Program-made: the position numbers and the translations under genes | Assembly (NCBI RefSeq): GCF_004340905.1 | Contig: NZ_SLXD01000005.1 | Coordinates: 186,001 to 250,000, forward strand | From: Rubrivivax gelatinosus | GTDB taxonomy: Bacteria; Pseudomonadota; Gammaproteobacteria; Burkholderiales; Burkholderiaceae_C | Length of the DNA stretch: 64,000 nt | Direction of reading: 5' to 3' | In this document: piece by piece, positions 44,916-55,142 of the stretch | How positions within the stretch are numbered: position 1 is the stretch's first letter | Layout: every line of letters begins with the position of its first letter | Notes under the pieces: model-generated | Seen by the model: the letters and a program-made list of their open reading frames with translations, nothing else | The model's database searches: none | Told to the model about the DNA's origin: nothing

Positions 44916-45614
44916 ATGCAAGGACCCGATCCCCTGTGCCCGGCCGCCGGCCGCGTGCGCCTGCGCGGCGTGCGCCGGGTGTACCGCCAGGGACGCGCGC
45001 CGGTGGCCGCCGTCGACGGCGTCGACCTGGACATCGCGCCCGGCCGCTTCACGGTGCTCGCCGGCCCGTCGGGCAGCGGCAAGAGCACGCTGCTGCAGCT
45101 GATCGGCGGGCTGGACCGGCCCGACGAAGGCGAGGTGTCGCTCGACGGCACCCGGCTGGACACCCTGGACGACGACACGCTGACGCGGCTGCGCGGCGAA
45201 CACATCGGCTTCGTCTTCCAGTCCTTCAACCTGATCCCGGTGATGAGCGCGCTCGAGAACGTCGAGCTGCCGCTGCTGCAGGCCGGCCCGAGCAGCACGG
45301 GCAGCCGCGAGCGCGCGCGTTCGATGCTCGAGGCGGTGGGGCTGCAGGGCCTGCAACGGCGCCGGCCCGGTGAACTGTCCGGCGGCCAGCAGCAGCGGGT
45401 GGCCGTCGCGCGTGCGCTGGTGCACCGCCCGCGCCTGGTGCTGGCCGACGAGCCCACCGCCAACCTGGACCGCGCGAGCGGGCAGGCACTCATCGCGCTG
45501 ATGCGCACGCTGCAGCGCGGCACCGGCGTCACCTTCGTCTTCTCGTCGCACGACCCGTCGCTGCTGGACGAGGCCGACGTGCGCGTGCAGCTGCTCGATG
45601 GGAGGCTGGCATGA
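44916..45614 (+). CDS. MacB/LolD-type ABC transporter ATP-binding protein
   Basis: 232 residues from ATG 44916 with GAAAGGA upstream. Walker A GPSGSGKST, Q-loop FVFQSFNLIPVMSALENVELPL (the LolD/MacB signature), ABC signature LSGGQQQRVAVARAL, Walker B LVLADEPTANLD and switch His in SSHDPSL. Drives a mechanotransmission-type permease. 4-bp ATGA overlap with the permease. A stem GCCCGCC-GGCGGGC just before the ribosome site could modulate translation. Confidence 0.94.
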   Translation: MQGPDPLCPAAGRVRLRGVRRVYRQGRAPVAAVDGVDLDIAPGRFTVLAGPSGSGKSTLLQLIGGLDRPDEGEVSLDGTRLDTLDDDTLTRLRGEHIGFVFQSFNLIPVMSALENVELPLLQAGPSSTGSRERARSMLEAVGLQGLQRRRPGELSGGQQQRVAVARALVHRPRLVLADEPTANLDRASGQALIALMRTLQRGTGVTFVFSSHDPSLLDEADVRVQLLDGRLA

Positions 45615-47101
45615 GCCCGCAGGACTTGTCCGGGGCTCATTCCCGCTCGGCGGGACCGGCCGCCAGGCCGAAGGGTGTCCCAGTCACCCCCCGCGAGACG
45701 TCCGCCTTGCTGCGCCTGGCGTGGCGCAACCTGCTGCGCAACCGGCGCCGCAGTGCGCTGACGCTGGCCATCGTCGCGGTGGCCGCCGCGTCCAGCACGC
45801 TGCTCGGCGGCTACCTGGCGGCCACCGTGCGCACGCTGGAGACCGACACCGTGCGCCAGGTGGGCCACCTGCAGATCGTGCGGCGCGGCGCGCTGGACTT
45901 CGGCCGCGGGCAGGCCGCGCGCTACGCGCTGCACGGTGGCGACGCGGTGCTCGCCGCGCTGCGCGCCGACCCGGTGCTCGCGCCGCGACTGGCCGTGGCG
46001 ACGGCGATGCTGCAGGCCGGCGGCGTCGCCGGGCGCTTCGAGGCCGGGGCCTCGACGACCTTCTTCGGCCAGGGCTGGGAGCCGCAGGCGCGGGCCCGCA
46101 TGCTGGGCTGGGACGGACACGCGCTGGGCATCGCCGCGCTGGCCTCGCCGCTGGACAGCGGCCGGCCGCAGGCCGGCGTCATCGGCGCCGGGCTGGCGCA
46201 GCAGCTCGGGCTGTGCGCCGAGCTCCGTGTCGACGGCTGCAAGCCGATGCCCGAGGCGGCGCCGGCCGCGCCGCCGGCCTCCGCGGCCGCCTGGTCCGAG
46301 GACCTGGACCGGCTCGGCGAACAGGCCGCGGCAGCACGCGCACCCGCCCGCGGCGGCGCCGAGATCGAGCTGCTGGCCTCCGGTGCCGGTGGCGCGCCGA
46401 ACGTCGTGCGCCTGCAGCTGCTGGCGGCGCAGCGCCTGGGCCAGCGCGAAGCCGACGCCAGCCACGTCGCGATGCCGCTGCCGCTGGCGCAGCGTCTGGT
46501 CTTCGGGCCGGACTCGCAGGCGGTGTCGGCCCTGGTGCTGCAGCTGCGGCACAGCGCCGACCTGCCGCTCGTGCACGCGCACCTGGCACGCTGGCTGGCG
46601 CTGAACCGTCCCGATCTGGAACTGCTGGACTTCGAGACGGTGCAGCCGGCGTTCCGCCAGGTGGTGATGATGTTCAGCACGCTGTTTCGTTTCGTCGTCG
46701 TGCTGATGGTGGTGCTGACGCTGTTCTCGGTCGGCAACACGCTGAACATGGCGGTGAGCGAGCGCACGCGCGAGATCGGCACGCTGCGCGCGATCGGCTG
46801 GCTGCGCCGCCGCGTGCAGCGCCTGTTCCTCGTGGAAGGCGCCCTGATCGGCCTGCTGGGCGCGGCGCTCGGCGTGGTCGGCGCGGCGCTGCTGGCCGCC
46901 GGGCTGGTCAACACCGGAAGGTTCCAGTGGACACCGCCGAGCCGCGGCACGCCGGTGCCGATCGCCGTCGACCTGATCAGCGACCCGCGCCTGATCCCCG
47001 GCGTGCTGCTGCTGTTCACGCTGGTCGCCTGCCTGTGCTCGTGGTGGCCGGCGCGCCGCGCCGCAGCCCAGCCCATCGTGGAGGCGCTGCGCCATGTCTG
47101 A
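45611..47101 (+). CDS. FtsX/MacB-type ABC permease
   Basis: 496 residues. TM1 at about 45-65 (LTLAIVAVAAASSTLLGGYL), a large periplasmic domain (about 70-345) and three C-terminal helices with the FtsX signature (FRFVVVLMVVLTLFSVGNTLNMAVSERTREIGTLRAIG in part). LolC/E- and MacB-like. With the ATPase and the LolA-like carrier it probably extracts or moves a lipid or lipoprotein across the periplasm. The first about 30 residues are odd (SGAHSRSAGPAARPKG) and coded by repeat-like GC-rich DNA. Confidence 0.9.
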   Translation: MSPQDLSGAHSRSAGPAARPKGVPVTPRETSALLRLAWRNLLRNRRRSALTLAIVAVAAASSTLLGGYLAATVRTLETDTVRQVGHLQIVRRGALDFGRGQAARYALHGGDAVLAALRADPVLAPRLAVATAMLQAGGVAGRFEAGASTTFFGQGWEPQARARMLGWDGHALGIAALASPLDSGRPQAGVIGAGLAQQLGLCAELRVDGCKPMPEAAPAAPPASAAAWSEDLDRLGEQAAAARAPARGGAEIELLASGAGGAPNVVRLQLLAAQRLGQREADASHVAMPLPLAQRLVFGPDSQAVSALVLQLRHSADLPLVHAHLARWLALNRPDLELLDFETVQPAFRQVVMMFSTLFRFVVVLMVVLTLFSVGNTLNMAVSERTREIGTLRAIGWLRRRVQRLFLVEGALIGLLGAALGVVGAALLAAGLVNTGRFQWTPPSRGTPVPIAVDLISDPRLIPGVLLLFTLVACLCSWWPARRAAAQPIVEALRHV

Positions 47102-47900
47102 GAACCGCCTCTTGCCGCCGACACGCCGGCGTCTGCTCGCCGGCCTCGTGTCGGGCGCCCTGGCGACCCTGGGCGGCGCCCGCGCCGAGCCCGACCCGGC
47201 GCTCTGGCTGCACGACAGCGACCGCATCCGCAACCCGCCCGGCAGCTTCTCGGTCAGGCTGCAGCTCACCGAGTTCCGCCAGCGCCAGCCGGTAGCGGCC
47301 AGCACGCTGGTGGTCTACGCCCGCCCGGCCGACGACGGCGGCGAATACCGCAACCTGGTGCGTTTCGTCGCCCCGGCGCGCGACCACGGCAAGCTGATGC
47401 TGCGCAACGGCCAGGACCTGTGGTTCTACGACCCGGCCAGCCGCGCCAGCGTGCGCCTGTCGCCGCAGCAGCGGCTGCTGGGACAGGCCTCCAACGGCGA
47501 CGTCATGACCACCCAGCTGGCCCGCGACTACGACGCGCGCTGGGCCGGCGACGAACGTATCCGCGACGGCGACGGGCGCGAGGTCGCGGCGCACCGGCTG
47601 GCGCTCGCCGCGCGCCGGGCCGGGATCGCCTACCCCGGCGTCGACTACTGGCTGGCCGTCGACGACCACCGCCCGCTGATGGCGCGCTACCGCAGCGCCG
47701 AAGGGCGGCTGCTCAAGAGCGCGTGGTTCCGGCGCTGGCAGCCGGTGCTGGGCGAGGTCCGCCCGACCGAGACCGTGATCGTCGACGGCCTGGACCCCGG
47801 CTGGGTGACGGTGATGCAGCTGTCCGAGCACACGCTGCGCGAGGTGCCCGTGGCCTGGCTGCAGCGCGACTTTCTGCCGCGCTGGAAGGACGAGCCGTGA
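47094..47900 (+). CDS. LolA-like outer-membrane lipoprotein-sorting protein
   Basis: 268 residues, overlapping the permease by 8 bp. Signal with a twin-arginine-like RRRLLAGLVSGALATLGGARA. The LolA/LppX-like half-barrel is visible (FSVRLQLTEFRQRQPVAASTLVVYARP; YRNLVRFVAPARDHGKLMLRNGQDLWFYDPASRASVRLSP in part), the pattern of the periplasmic lipoprotein/lipid carriers found with MMPL or MacB-type exporters. Presumably hands cargo from the ABC permease toward the outer-membrane barrel that follows. Confidence 0.88.
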   Translation: MSENRLLPPTRRRLLAGLVSGALATLGGARAEPDPALWLHDSDRIRNPPGSFSVRLQLTEFRQRQPVAASTLVVYARPADDGGEYRNLVRFVAPARDHGKLMLRNGQDLWFYDPASRASVRLSPQQRLLGQASNGDVMTTQLARDYDARWAGDERIRDGDGREVAAHRLALAARRAGIAYPGVDYWLAVDDHRPLMARYRSAEGRLLKSAWFRRWQPVLGEVRPTETVIVDGLDPGWVTVMQLSEHTLREVPVAWLQRDFLPRWKDEP

Positions 47901-49174
47901 CGCCGCCGGCAGCTTTCGCGGCCTGCGTCCTGCTCGCCTGCGCCGCGGCCGCGGCGCAAGCGCAGGAGCCCGACCCGGCGGCCTTTCGCGTCGAGGCCAG
48001 TCCCGAGGCGCCGCCGCCCTGGGGGCTGGGATGGCAGACGACGCTGGAGCTGCGCGACTCCCGCCAGCCGCAGACCTGGGCCGACGCCGCGGCCCTGGAA
48101 CAGGTGCTGGATCTGCGGCACGAGTGGCAGCCGGCACGCGGGCTGCGGCTGGCGCTGTCGGCACGCGCCGAAACACGCGTCATGCCCGCCGGACGCACCG
48201 GGACCGGCGGCGCGCTGCGCGAGGCCTACGCGAGCGCCGAGCCGGCTGCCGGCTGGTTCGTCGACGCCGGCCGCGTCAACCTGCGCCAGGGCGTGGCGCA
48301 GGGCTGGAACCCGTCGGACTGGCTGCGCGCCGGCGGCCTGGGCGCCGCCTGGCAGAACCCGGCGGCCGCACGCGAGAACCGCCTGGGCGCGGTGATGCTG
48401 CGGCTGCAGCGCAGCGCCGCCTGGGGCAGCGCCGAACTCGCCTGGCTGCCGGACCTGGCGGCGGGCGCCGACACCGGCCTCGCCGACTGGGGCCTGAACC
48501 TGGAGCGCGGCAACGACCGGCAGGCCCTGTTCGTGCGCGTCGCGCCCGCCCTCGGCGAGACGCTGACGCTGGACCTCGGCGCGCTGGCGCGAGCCGGCGA
48601 ACACCCGGCATGGAGCGCCAACCTGACGGCGCTGCTGTCGCCGCGCTGGCTGGCGCTGCTGGAGCTGCAGTGGCAGACGCTCGCCGGCCTCGCCGCGCCC
48701 GACCGTTCGGCCCGCGCGGCACGGCCACGCCCGCGGCTGGCGGCCGGGGCCAACGTGACGCTGGACAGCGGCGCGGTGCTCGGGCTGGAGTGGCACCACG
48801 CCGCCGACGCCCTGGACCGCGGCGACTGGGCCGCCTGGCGCAGCGCGGCCTCGGTGTCGGCCGAGGGCCGCCAGGCGCTGGGCGCGCTGCGCGCCGGCCG
48901 CGCCGCCCGGCTGGACCCGCTGGTGCGCGACGCGTTCTACCTGCGCCTGCAATGGAACGACCCGTGGCACGACGGCCGCCACGACCTGGCCGGCCACCTG
49001 CGCTGGAACCCCGCCGACGACAGCCGCTGGCTGCAGCTCGAGGCGGCCTGGCATGCCCGCCCGGACTGGTCGCTGCGTCTCGTGCTCGCCGGCAGCCGCG
49101 GACGGCCCTACAGCGAGTTCGGCGCCCGCGCCGTGCGCGGCGTGGCCGCCTTGACGAGCGACTGGCGCTTCTGA
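47897..49174 (+). CDS. Outer-membrane beta-barrel protein of the ABC/LolA operon
   Basis: 425 residues from GTG 47897, GTGA-coupled to the previous stop. Signal peptide (FAACVLLACAAAAAQAQ), then alternating amphipathic strands (LRLALSARAETRVMP; LRLVLAGSRGRPYSEFG) ending in a Trp-Arg-Phe C-terminus (SDWRF), the classical BAM recognition terminal Phe. No family recognised beyond a porin-like or DUF1302-like appearance. Fourth and last gene of the coupled ABC operon. Confidence 0.8.
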   Translation: MTPPAAFAACVLLACAAAAAQAQEPDPAAFRVEASPEAPPPWGLGWQTTLELRDSRQPQTWADAAALEQVLDLRHEWQPARGLRLALSARAETRVMPAGRTGTGGALREAYASAEPAAGWFVDAGRVNLRQGVAQGWNPSDWLRAGGLGAAWQNPAAARENRLGAVMLRLQRSAAWGSAELAWLPDLAAGADTGLADWGLNLERGNDRQALFVRVAPALGETLTLDLGALARAGEHPAWSANLTALLSPRWLALLELQWQTLAGLAAPDRSARAARPRPRLAAGANVTLDSGAVLGLEWHHAADALDRGDWAAWRSAASVSAEGRQALGALRAGRAARLDPLVRDAFYLRLQWNDPWHDGRHDLAGHLRWNPADDSRWLQLEAAWHARPDWSLRLVLAGSRGRPYSEFGARAVRGVAALTSDWRF

Positions 49175-49176
49175 GT

Positions 49177-49199
49177 CCCGCCGCCGGCCGCGCGGCGGG
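49177..49199. terminator. Stem-loop between convergent genes
   Basis: Stem CCCGCCGC / GCGGCGGG with a 7-nt loop, just past the barrel gene stop and facing phnX. It lacks a U-tract, so function is uncertain. Confidence 0.35.
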
Positions 49200-49208
49200 G
49201 CCGGCCGC

Positions 49209-50021
49209 TCAGGGCCGCTCGCCGGCGGCCAGTCGGCGCCCGATGTCCTCGACCACCGCTGGCAGCGCGGCGATCGTGTCGACGACGTAGTGCGGCCGCG
49301 CCGGCGCGAACTCGGCGGCGACGCGGCGGCGCGCCAGCTCACGATCGGCTTCGCTGGCGGCGAGGTACTCGTCCAGCGTCCAGCCGCAGGGGCTGCCCGA
49401 CAGCGCCAGGCCGACGGTCCACATGCCGGCGTTGCGGCCTTCGAGCAGGCCCGGCAGCGTGTCGTCGACCTTCACGCAGTGCGCGACGGCGCCCAGGCCC
49501 AGTTCGAGCACGTTGGCCAGCGCCATCCACGGGCCCGGGCGCGCGCCGGCGCGCAGGTCGTCGGCGCAGACGGTGCAGTCGGGCCCGTAGCCCTGGGCCG
49601 CCGCCACCTCGGTCAGGCGCTGCATCACGGCGCGCGGGTAGCCGGTCGTCGAGCCGATCTTCAGGCCGCGCGCGCGCAGCGCCTGCACCGCGTCCAGCGC
49701 GCCGGGGATCAACTCGCCGTGCTGGCCGACACGTTCGACCTGAAGCGGGATAAAGGTCTGGTACAGGTGCTCGACGTCCTCGCGCCGCATCGCCAGGCCG
49801 AAACGCGAATGCCAGCGTGCGGCGATCTCGGGGTCGCGGCCCAGGGCCTCGATGTGCTGCCACTTGCCCAGGCCCATCGGCCGGCGCGCTTCGGCCAGGG
49901 TGATGTCGAAGTCGTAGGCCGCCTTGAAGGCGTCGACGAAGATCTGGGTCGGCGCGAACGAGCCGAAGTCGACGACGGTGCCGGCCCAGTCGAGGATCAC
50001 GGCTTCTGCGTTGTGCTGCAT
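49209..50021 (-). CDS. phnX: Phosphonoacetaldehyde hydrolase
   Basis: 270 residues. HAD-superfamily phosphonatase that cleaves phosphonoacetaldehyde to acetaldehyde and phosphate. Nucleophile Asp11 in VILDWAGTVVDFG, Schiff-base Lys in PMGLGKWQHI (about 52), motif II STTGYPR, and motif III region CVKVDDTLPGLLEGRNAG. Completes the AEP pathway started by PhnW and is the last gene of the minus-strand phn operon. Confidence 0.96.
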   Translation of the reverse strand: MQHNAEAVILDWAGTVVDFGSFAPTQIFVDAFKAAYDFDITLAEARRPMGLGKWQHIEALGRDPEIAARWHSRFGLAMRREDVEHLYQTFIPLQVERVGQHGELIPGALDAVQALRARGLKIGSTTGYPRAVMQRLTEVAAAQGYGPDCTVCADDLRAGARPGPWMALANVLELGLGAVAHCVKVDDTLPGLLEGRNAGMWTVGLALSGSPCGWTLDEYLAASEADRELARRRVAAEFAPARPHYVVDTIAALPAVVEDIGRRLAAGERP

Positions 50022-50036
50022 GGTGGTGGTGGGCGT

Positions 50037-51254
50037 TCAGCCGGAAGTCTTGCGCGAGCGCGCGGCGCCGCAGGCGGCGAGGAAGTCGGGGGCGTGCGGG
50101 TCGAAGTCGCCCAGACGGCCGGGCGCGGCCGGTGCCGGGTCGACAAAAGGCGCGACACCCCGCACCAGTTCACCGACCAGCCGCCCCACCCCGCCCGACA
50201 GCGCGATGCCCGAACCGTTGCAGCCGGCGGCGACGAACAGCCCGCGCAGGCCGGGTGCGGCGCCGACGACCAACTGGCCATCGGGCGTGTAGGCGCTGGG
50301 CCCGCTGACGGCGTGCGCGATGCCCAGTGTCGGCAGCGCCGGCAGGTGGCGGCCCAGGTCCTCGGCGGCGGCGGCCAGCGTCTGCCAACCGTCGGCGTCC
50401 TCGGGCTCGAAGGCGAAGCCGCCCAGGTCGGGCGGCAGGCGGCGCGCGTCGACGACCGCCGGCCGCGGCTCGCGCACGCCGAACAGCAGGCCGCCGAGCT
50501 CGGGCCGGGCGTAGGCGCGAATCGCCGGCATCAGCACGATCGCGCCGTCACGCGGGAAACACGGCGCCGGCGTGCTGATCCAGTACTGGCTGCGCACCGG
50601 CGCCAGCGGCAGCGGCAGGCCGGCCGGGGCGCTCAGCAGGTTGGCCCAGGCGCCGGTGGCGAGCACGACCGTGTCCGCGGCGACGACGCCCTCGGCGGTC
50701 TCGACGCCGCGCACCGCGCCGTCGGCGACGACCAGGCGCCGCACCTCGGTGGTCTCGACCTGCACGCCGTGGCGCACGGCAACACGCAGGTAGGCGCTGG
50801 CCAGCAGATGCGGGTCCAGCCAGCCGTCGTCGGGGAAAAACAGCGCGTGTTCGAAAGCGCGCGGGTCAAGCCAGGGCGCGAGCGCCAGCGCCGCCTCGTG
50901 CGACAGCCACCGCGAGCCGACGCCGTTGGCGGCGCCGATCGCCGCGCGCGCTTCGAGCAGCGGCCGCCACGCGGCCGGCGCGACGTGCAGTGCGCCCGAA
51001 GCGTGCCAGCCCAGCGCCTCGCCCTCGGCCTGCAGCGTGGCGATCGCGGCCAGCGTCTGGCGCGCCAGCACGATCTGTCCCGGGTCGTCGCGCACCGCGG
51101 TGACCAGCGCCGCGGCGCGCGCGGTGGCGCCGGCGGCCGGCTGCAGCCGTTCGAGCACCCGCACGCGCGGCCCCCAGCCGTGGCGCGCCAGCTCGCAGGC
51201 CACCGCAGCACCGAAGACGCCGGCGCCGACGACGAGCACGTCGCGTCCGGCCAT
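50037..51254 (-). CDS. FAD-dependent amine oxidase (DAO family) of the phosphonate operon
   Basis: 405 residues from ATG 51254. FAD-binding VLVVGAGVFGAAVACELARHG, DAO-family features (HASGALHVAP, AADTVVLATGAWAN, YTPDGQLVVGAAPGLRGLFVAAGCNGSGIALSGGVG). Related to glycine/sarcosine oxidases. Sits between phnW and phnX in one operon, so it most likely oxidises an aminophosphonate, for example N-methylated AEP, to phosphonoacetaldehyde. Enzymes of this kind have been described from phosphonate clusters (PbfD-like), but identity with them cannot be proven here. Confidence 0.85.
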   Translation of the reverse strand: MAGRDVLVVGAGVFGAAVACELARHGWGPRVRVLERLQPAAGATARAAALVTAVRDDPGQIVLARQTLAAIATLQAEGEALGWHASGALHVAPAAWRPLLEARAAIGAANGVGSRWLSHEAALALAPWLDPRAFEHALFFPDDGWLDPHLLASAYLRVAVRHGVQVETTEVRRLVVADGAVRGVETAEGVVAADTVVLATGAWANLLSAPAGLPLPLAPVRSQYWISTPAPCFPRDGAIVLMPAIRAYARPELGGLLFGVREPRPAVVDARRLPPDLGGFAFEPEDADGWQTLAAAAEDLGRHLPALPTLGIAHAVSGPSAYTPDGQLVVGAAPGLRGLFVAAGCNGSGIALSGGVGRLVGELVRGVAPFVDPAPAAPGRLGDFDPHAPDFLAACGAARSRKTSG

Positions 51255-51255
51255 C

Positions 51256-52374
51256 TCAGCGCTGCGCCGGGATGCCCATCGTGCGCAGCGTGCGCGCCAC
51301 CGCGTCGACGACGCCGTCGACATCGGCCGGCGCCAGCGCGCCGATGCAGCCGACGCGGAAGGTCTCGACCCGCGTCAGCTTGCCCGGGTAGAGGATGTAG
51401 CCGCGTTCGCGCACGCCGCGATAGAAGGTGTCGAAGTCCCAGGCCGGGTGGCGCGGTGCGTGGAAGGTGACGATCACCGGCGACTGCACTTCGGGCCGCA
51501 GGAAAGGCTGCAGGCCCAGCGCGCCCAGGCCCTCGACCAGGCGCCGGCCGTTGGCGGCGTAACGCGCGCCGCGGGCGGCGACGCCGCCTTCTTCGTCGAA
51601 CTGGCGCAGCGCCTCGGCCAGCGCGGCGACGACGTGCGTCGGCGGCGTGAAGCGCCACTGCGTCGTGCGCTGCAGATAGCGCCACTGGTCGTGCAGGTCC
51701 AGCGCCAGCGAATGGCAGCGGCCGGCGCTGGCCTCCAGCGCGGTGCGACTGGCGATGACGAAGCCCATGCCGGGCACGCCTTCCAGTCCCTTGCCCGAGG
51801 CCGCGACGAGGGCGTCGAAGGGCGTCGTGCGCGCGTCGATGGCCACCGCGGCGTAGGAACTCATCGCGTCGACGATCAGCGCCCGGCCGCGTGCGGCGAC
51901 GACACGCGCGATGTCCTCGAGCGGGTTCAGGATGCCGGTGCCGGTTTCGCAGTGCACGACGGCGACGTGGCTGAGGCCGGGGTCGGCGTCGAGCGCGGCG
52001 GCGATCGCCGCCGGCGACATCGGCTGGTCCTCGGGAACCGTCAGCTCGACCGCGGCGCGGCCGATCGTCGCCAGGATGCGCAGGATGCGCGCGCAGTAGG
52101 CGCCGTGGTTGGGCACCAGCACCCGGCCGTCGCGCGGCACCAGCGTGCCCAGCGCGGCCTCGACGGCGAAGGTGCCGCTGCCCTGCATCGGCACCGCGAC
52201 GTGGGTCTCGCCGGCGTGCACGATGTCGACGAGCTGGCGGCAGACCTCGGCGGTGATGCGGTTGAAGGCTTCGTCCCAGGAGCCGCGGTCGTGCAGCATC
52301 GCCTGCTTGGTGCGCAGCGAGGTGCTCAGCGGGCCGGGGGTCAGCAGCAGCGGGTCACGGTCGATCAGGGGCAT
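51256..52374 (-). CDS. phnW: 2-aminoethylphosphonate-pyruvate aminotransferase
   Basis: 372 residues. PLP class V enzyme converting AEP plus pyruvate to phosphonoacetaldehyde plus alanine. PhnW hallmarks: [28 protein letters not shown] (start), [36 protein letters not shown] and PLP Lys195 in [14 protein letters not shown]. Full length. The stop is one base from the FAD oxidase start, so they are coupled. Confidence 0.97.
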   Translation of the reverse strand: MPLIDRDPLLLTPGPLSTSLRTKQAMLHDRGSWDEAFNRITAEVCRQLVDIVHAGETHVAVPMQGSGTFAVEAALGTLVPRDGRVLVPNHGAYCARILRILATIGRAAVELTVPEDQPMSPAAIAAALDADPGLSHVAVVHCETGTGILNPLEDIARVVAARGRALIVDAMSSYAAVAIDARTTPFDALVAASGKGLEGVPGMGFVIASRTALEASAGRCHSLALDLHDQWRYLQRTTQWRFTPPTHVVAALAEALRQFDEEGGVAARGARYAANGRRLVEGLGALGLQPFLRPEVQSPVIVTFHAPRHPAWDFDTFYRGVRERGYILYPGKLTRVETFRVGCIGALAPADVDGVVDAVARTLRTMGIPAQR

Positions 52375-52386
52375 GGTCGTGGCGGG

Positions 52387-54071
52387 TCAGCGGGGGGCGA
52401 GGCGCCAGGCCTGGCGGCTCCTCAGCAGTCGTTCGGCGATCGCGTGCAGCAGGCTGTAGGCGGCCGTGGTCGCGACCACCAGCGCAGCCATCGCCGCGGC
52501 CGGGCCCAGGTCGCCGGCTTCGTCGAGGTTGAGGATCGAGACCGAGGCCGGCAGCGTCTCGGGCGAGTACAGGAAGACCAGCGCCGAGACGGTGGTCATC
52601 GCGTTGATGAACAGGTAGCGCGCGATCTCCATCACCGCCGGCCCGCACACCGGCAGCGTCACGCGCCAGAAGGTGCGCCAGCGTGCGACCTTCAGCGACG
52701 CCGACACGGCCTCGAACTCGCGGTCCAGGCTCTTCAGCGCCGTCAGCGCCGTCAGGTGGCAGGCGCTGTAGTAGTGCACCACCGTCACCGCCACCAGCAG
52801 CGGAAAGCCGCGGTACAGCCCGCCCAGCGGGTTGCCGGGGTGGTTGAAGAACAGGATGCAGCCGATGCCCAGCACCAGCCCGGGCACGCCCATCGGCAGC
52901 GAGGCCAGGGCCTGCACCGCCGCCGCCAGGCGGCCGTCGCGCAGCCCGGTCTTCTCGATCAGCCAGGCGGTGCCGAAGACGAAGGGTGTGCCCACCAGCG
53001 CGGTGGCCAGCGCCAGCCGCAGGCTGTTGAACCAGGCGTCGCCGACGCCGGCCTCGGCCAGGCCCCAGGTGTAGTGGCGCAGCGTCGGCGCCAGGTTGTA
53101 AGGCCAGAAGGTGATGAACGAGGTCGCCAGCGCCATGCCCAGCACCGCCAGCAGCGCCGCCGCGACGACGGCGACGAAGGCCAGCAGCAGCCCGTCGCGC
53201 AGCGGCTCGGGCCGGGCGACGTAGGGCACGGCACGCGCCGTCAGGCTGGCCTGCTGGCGGCGCTGCACCAGGCGGTCGACACCGAAGGCCAGCAGCACCG
53301 GCGTCAGCAGCAGGAGCGCGACGACGGCGCCGCGGCCGAAGTTGTGCAGGCCCACGGCCTGCACGTAGATCTCGACCGCCAGCACCGGGAAGTTGCCGCC
53401 GACGACTTTCGGGATGCCGAACTCGCTGACCGAGTAGGCGAAGACGACCAGCGCCGCGCTGACCAGGCCGTAGCGCGCCGCCGGCAGCGTGACGGTGACG
53501 AAGCGCCGCCAGCGCGAGGCCCGCAGCGCGTCGGCGGCTTCGTACAGCCGCGCGTCGGCATGGGCCAGCGCGACGACGAGGATCATCAGCGCGTGCGGAA
53601 ACGCGGCGAACACCGTCGCCAGCACGATGCCCGGCGCGCCGTAGATCGACGCGTCTCCCATCCAGCTCTTGGCCAGCCCCTGGTTGCCGAACCACTGGAT
53701 GACGCCGACCGCGCCGATGAGCGACGGCCCCAGCAGCGGCGACAGCCCGAAAACGCGCCACAGCGGCTTGCCCGGCAGCGTGCTGCGCTGCAAGGCGTAG
53801 GCGTAGACGAAGGCCAGCGGCACGGTGATCGCCGTCACCAGCGCGGCGACCCACAGCGTGTTCCAGGCCGCCGTGGCGACGCCCGGCGTCGCCGCGAACT
53901 CGCGAACCCGCGCCAGGCTCCACTGCCCGGCGTCGTCGACCAGGCTCTGGCCCAGCAGCGCCGCCAGCGGCGCCAGCAGGAACAGCGCCAGCAGCGCCGC
54001 CGCGCCCAGCAGCAGCAGGCGCGGGCCGGTCTCGGCCGGCGCGACACGCGGCCAGGGCACGGCGACGGTAC

Positions 54072-54075
<4 letters not shown>
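52387..54075 (-). CDS. phnV: AEP ABC transporter permease (two-domain)
   Basis: 562 residues, about 12 TM helices, with two binding-protein-dependent permease modules carrying EAA loops (YEAADALRASRWRRFVTVTLP, about 185-205; FEAVSASLKVARWRTFWRVTLP in the second half). This fused arrangement is typical of the PhnSTV-type AEP importers of Burkholderiales (FbpB-like). Overlaps phnT by 4 bp. Confidence 0.92.
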
Positions 54076-55133
<1,058 letters not shown>

Positions 55134-55142
55134 CGGCCGCGC

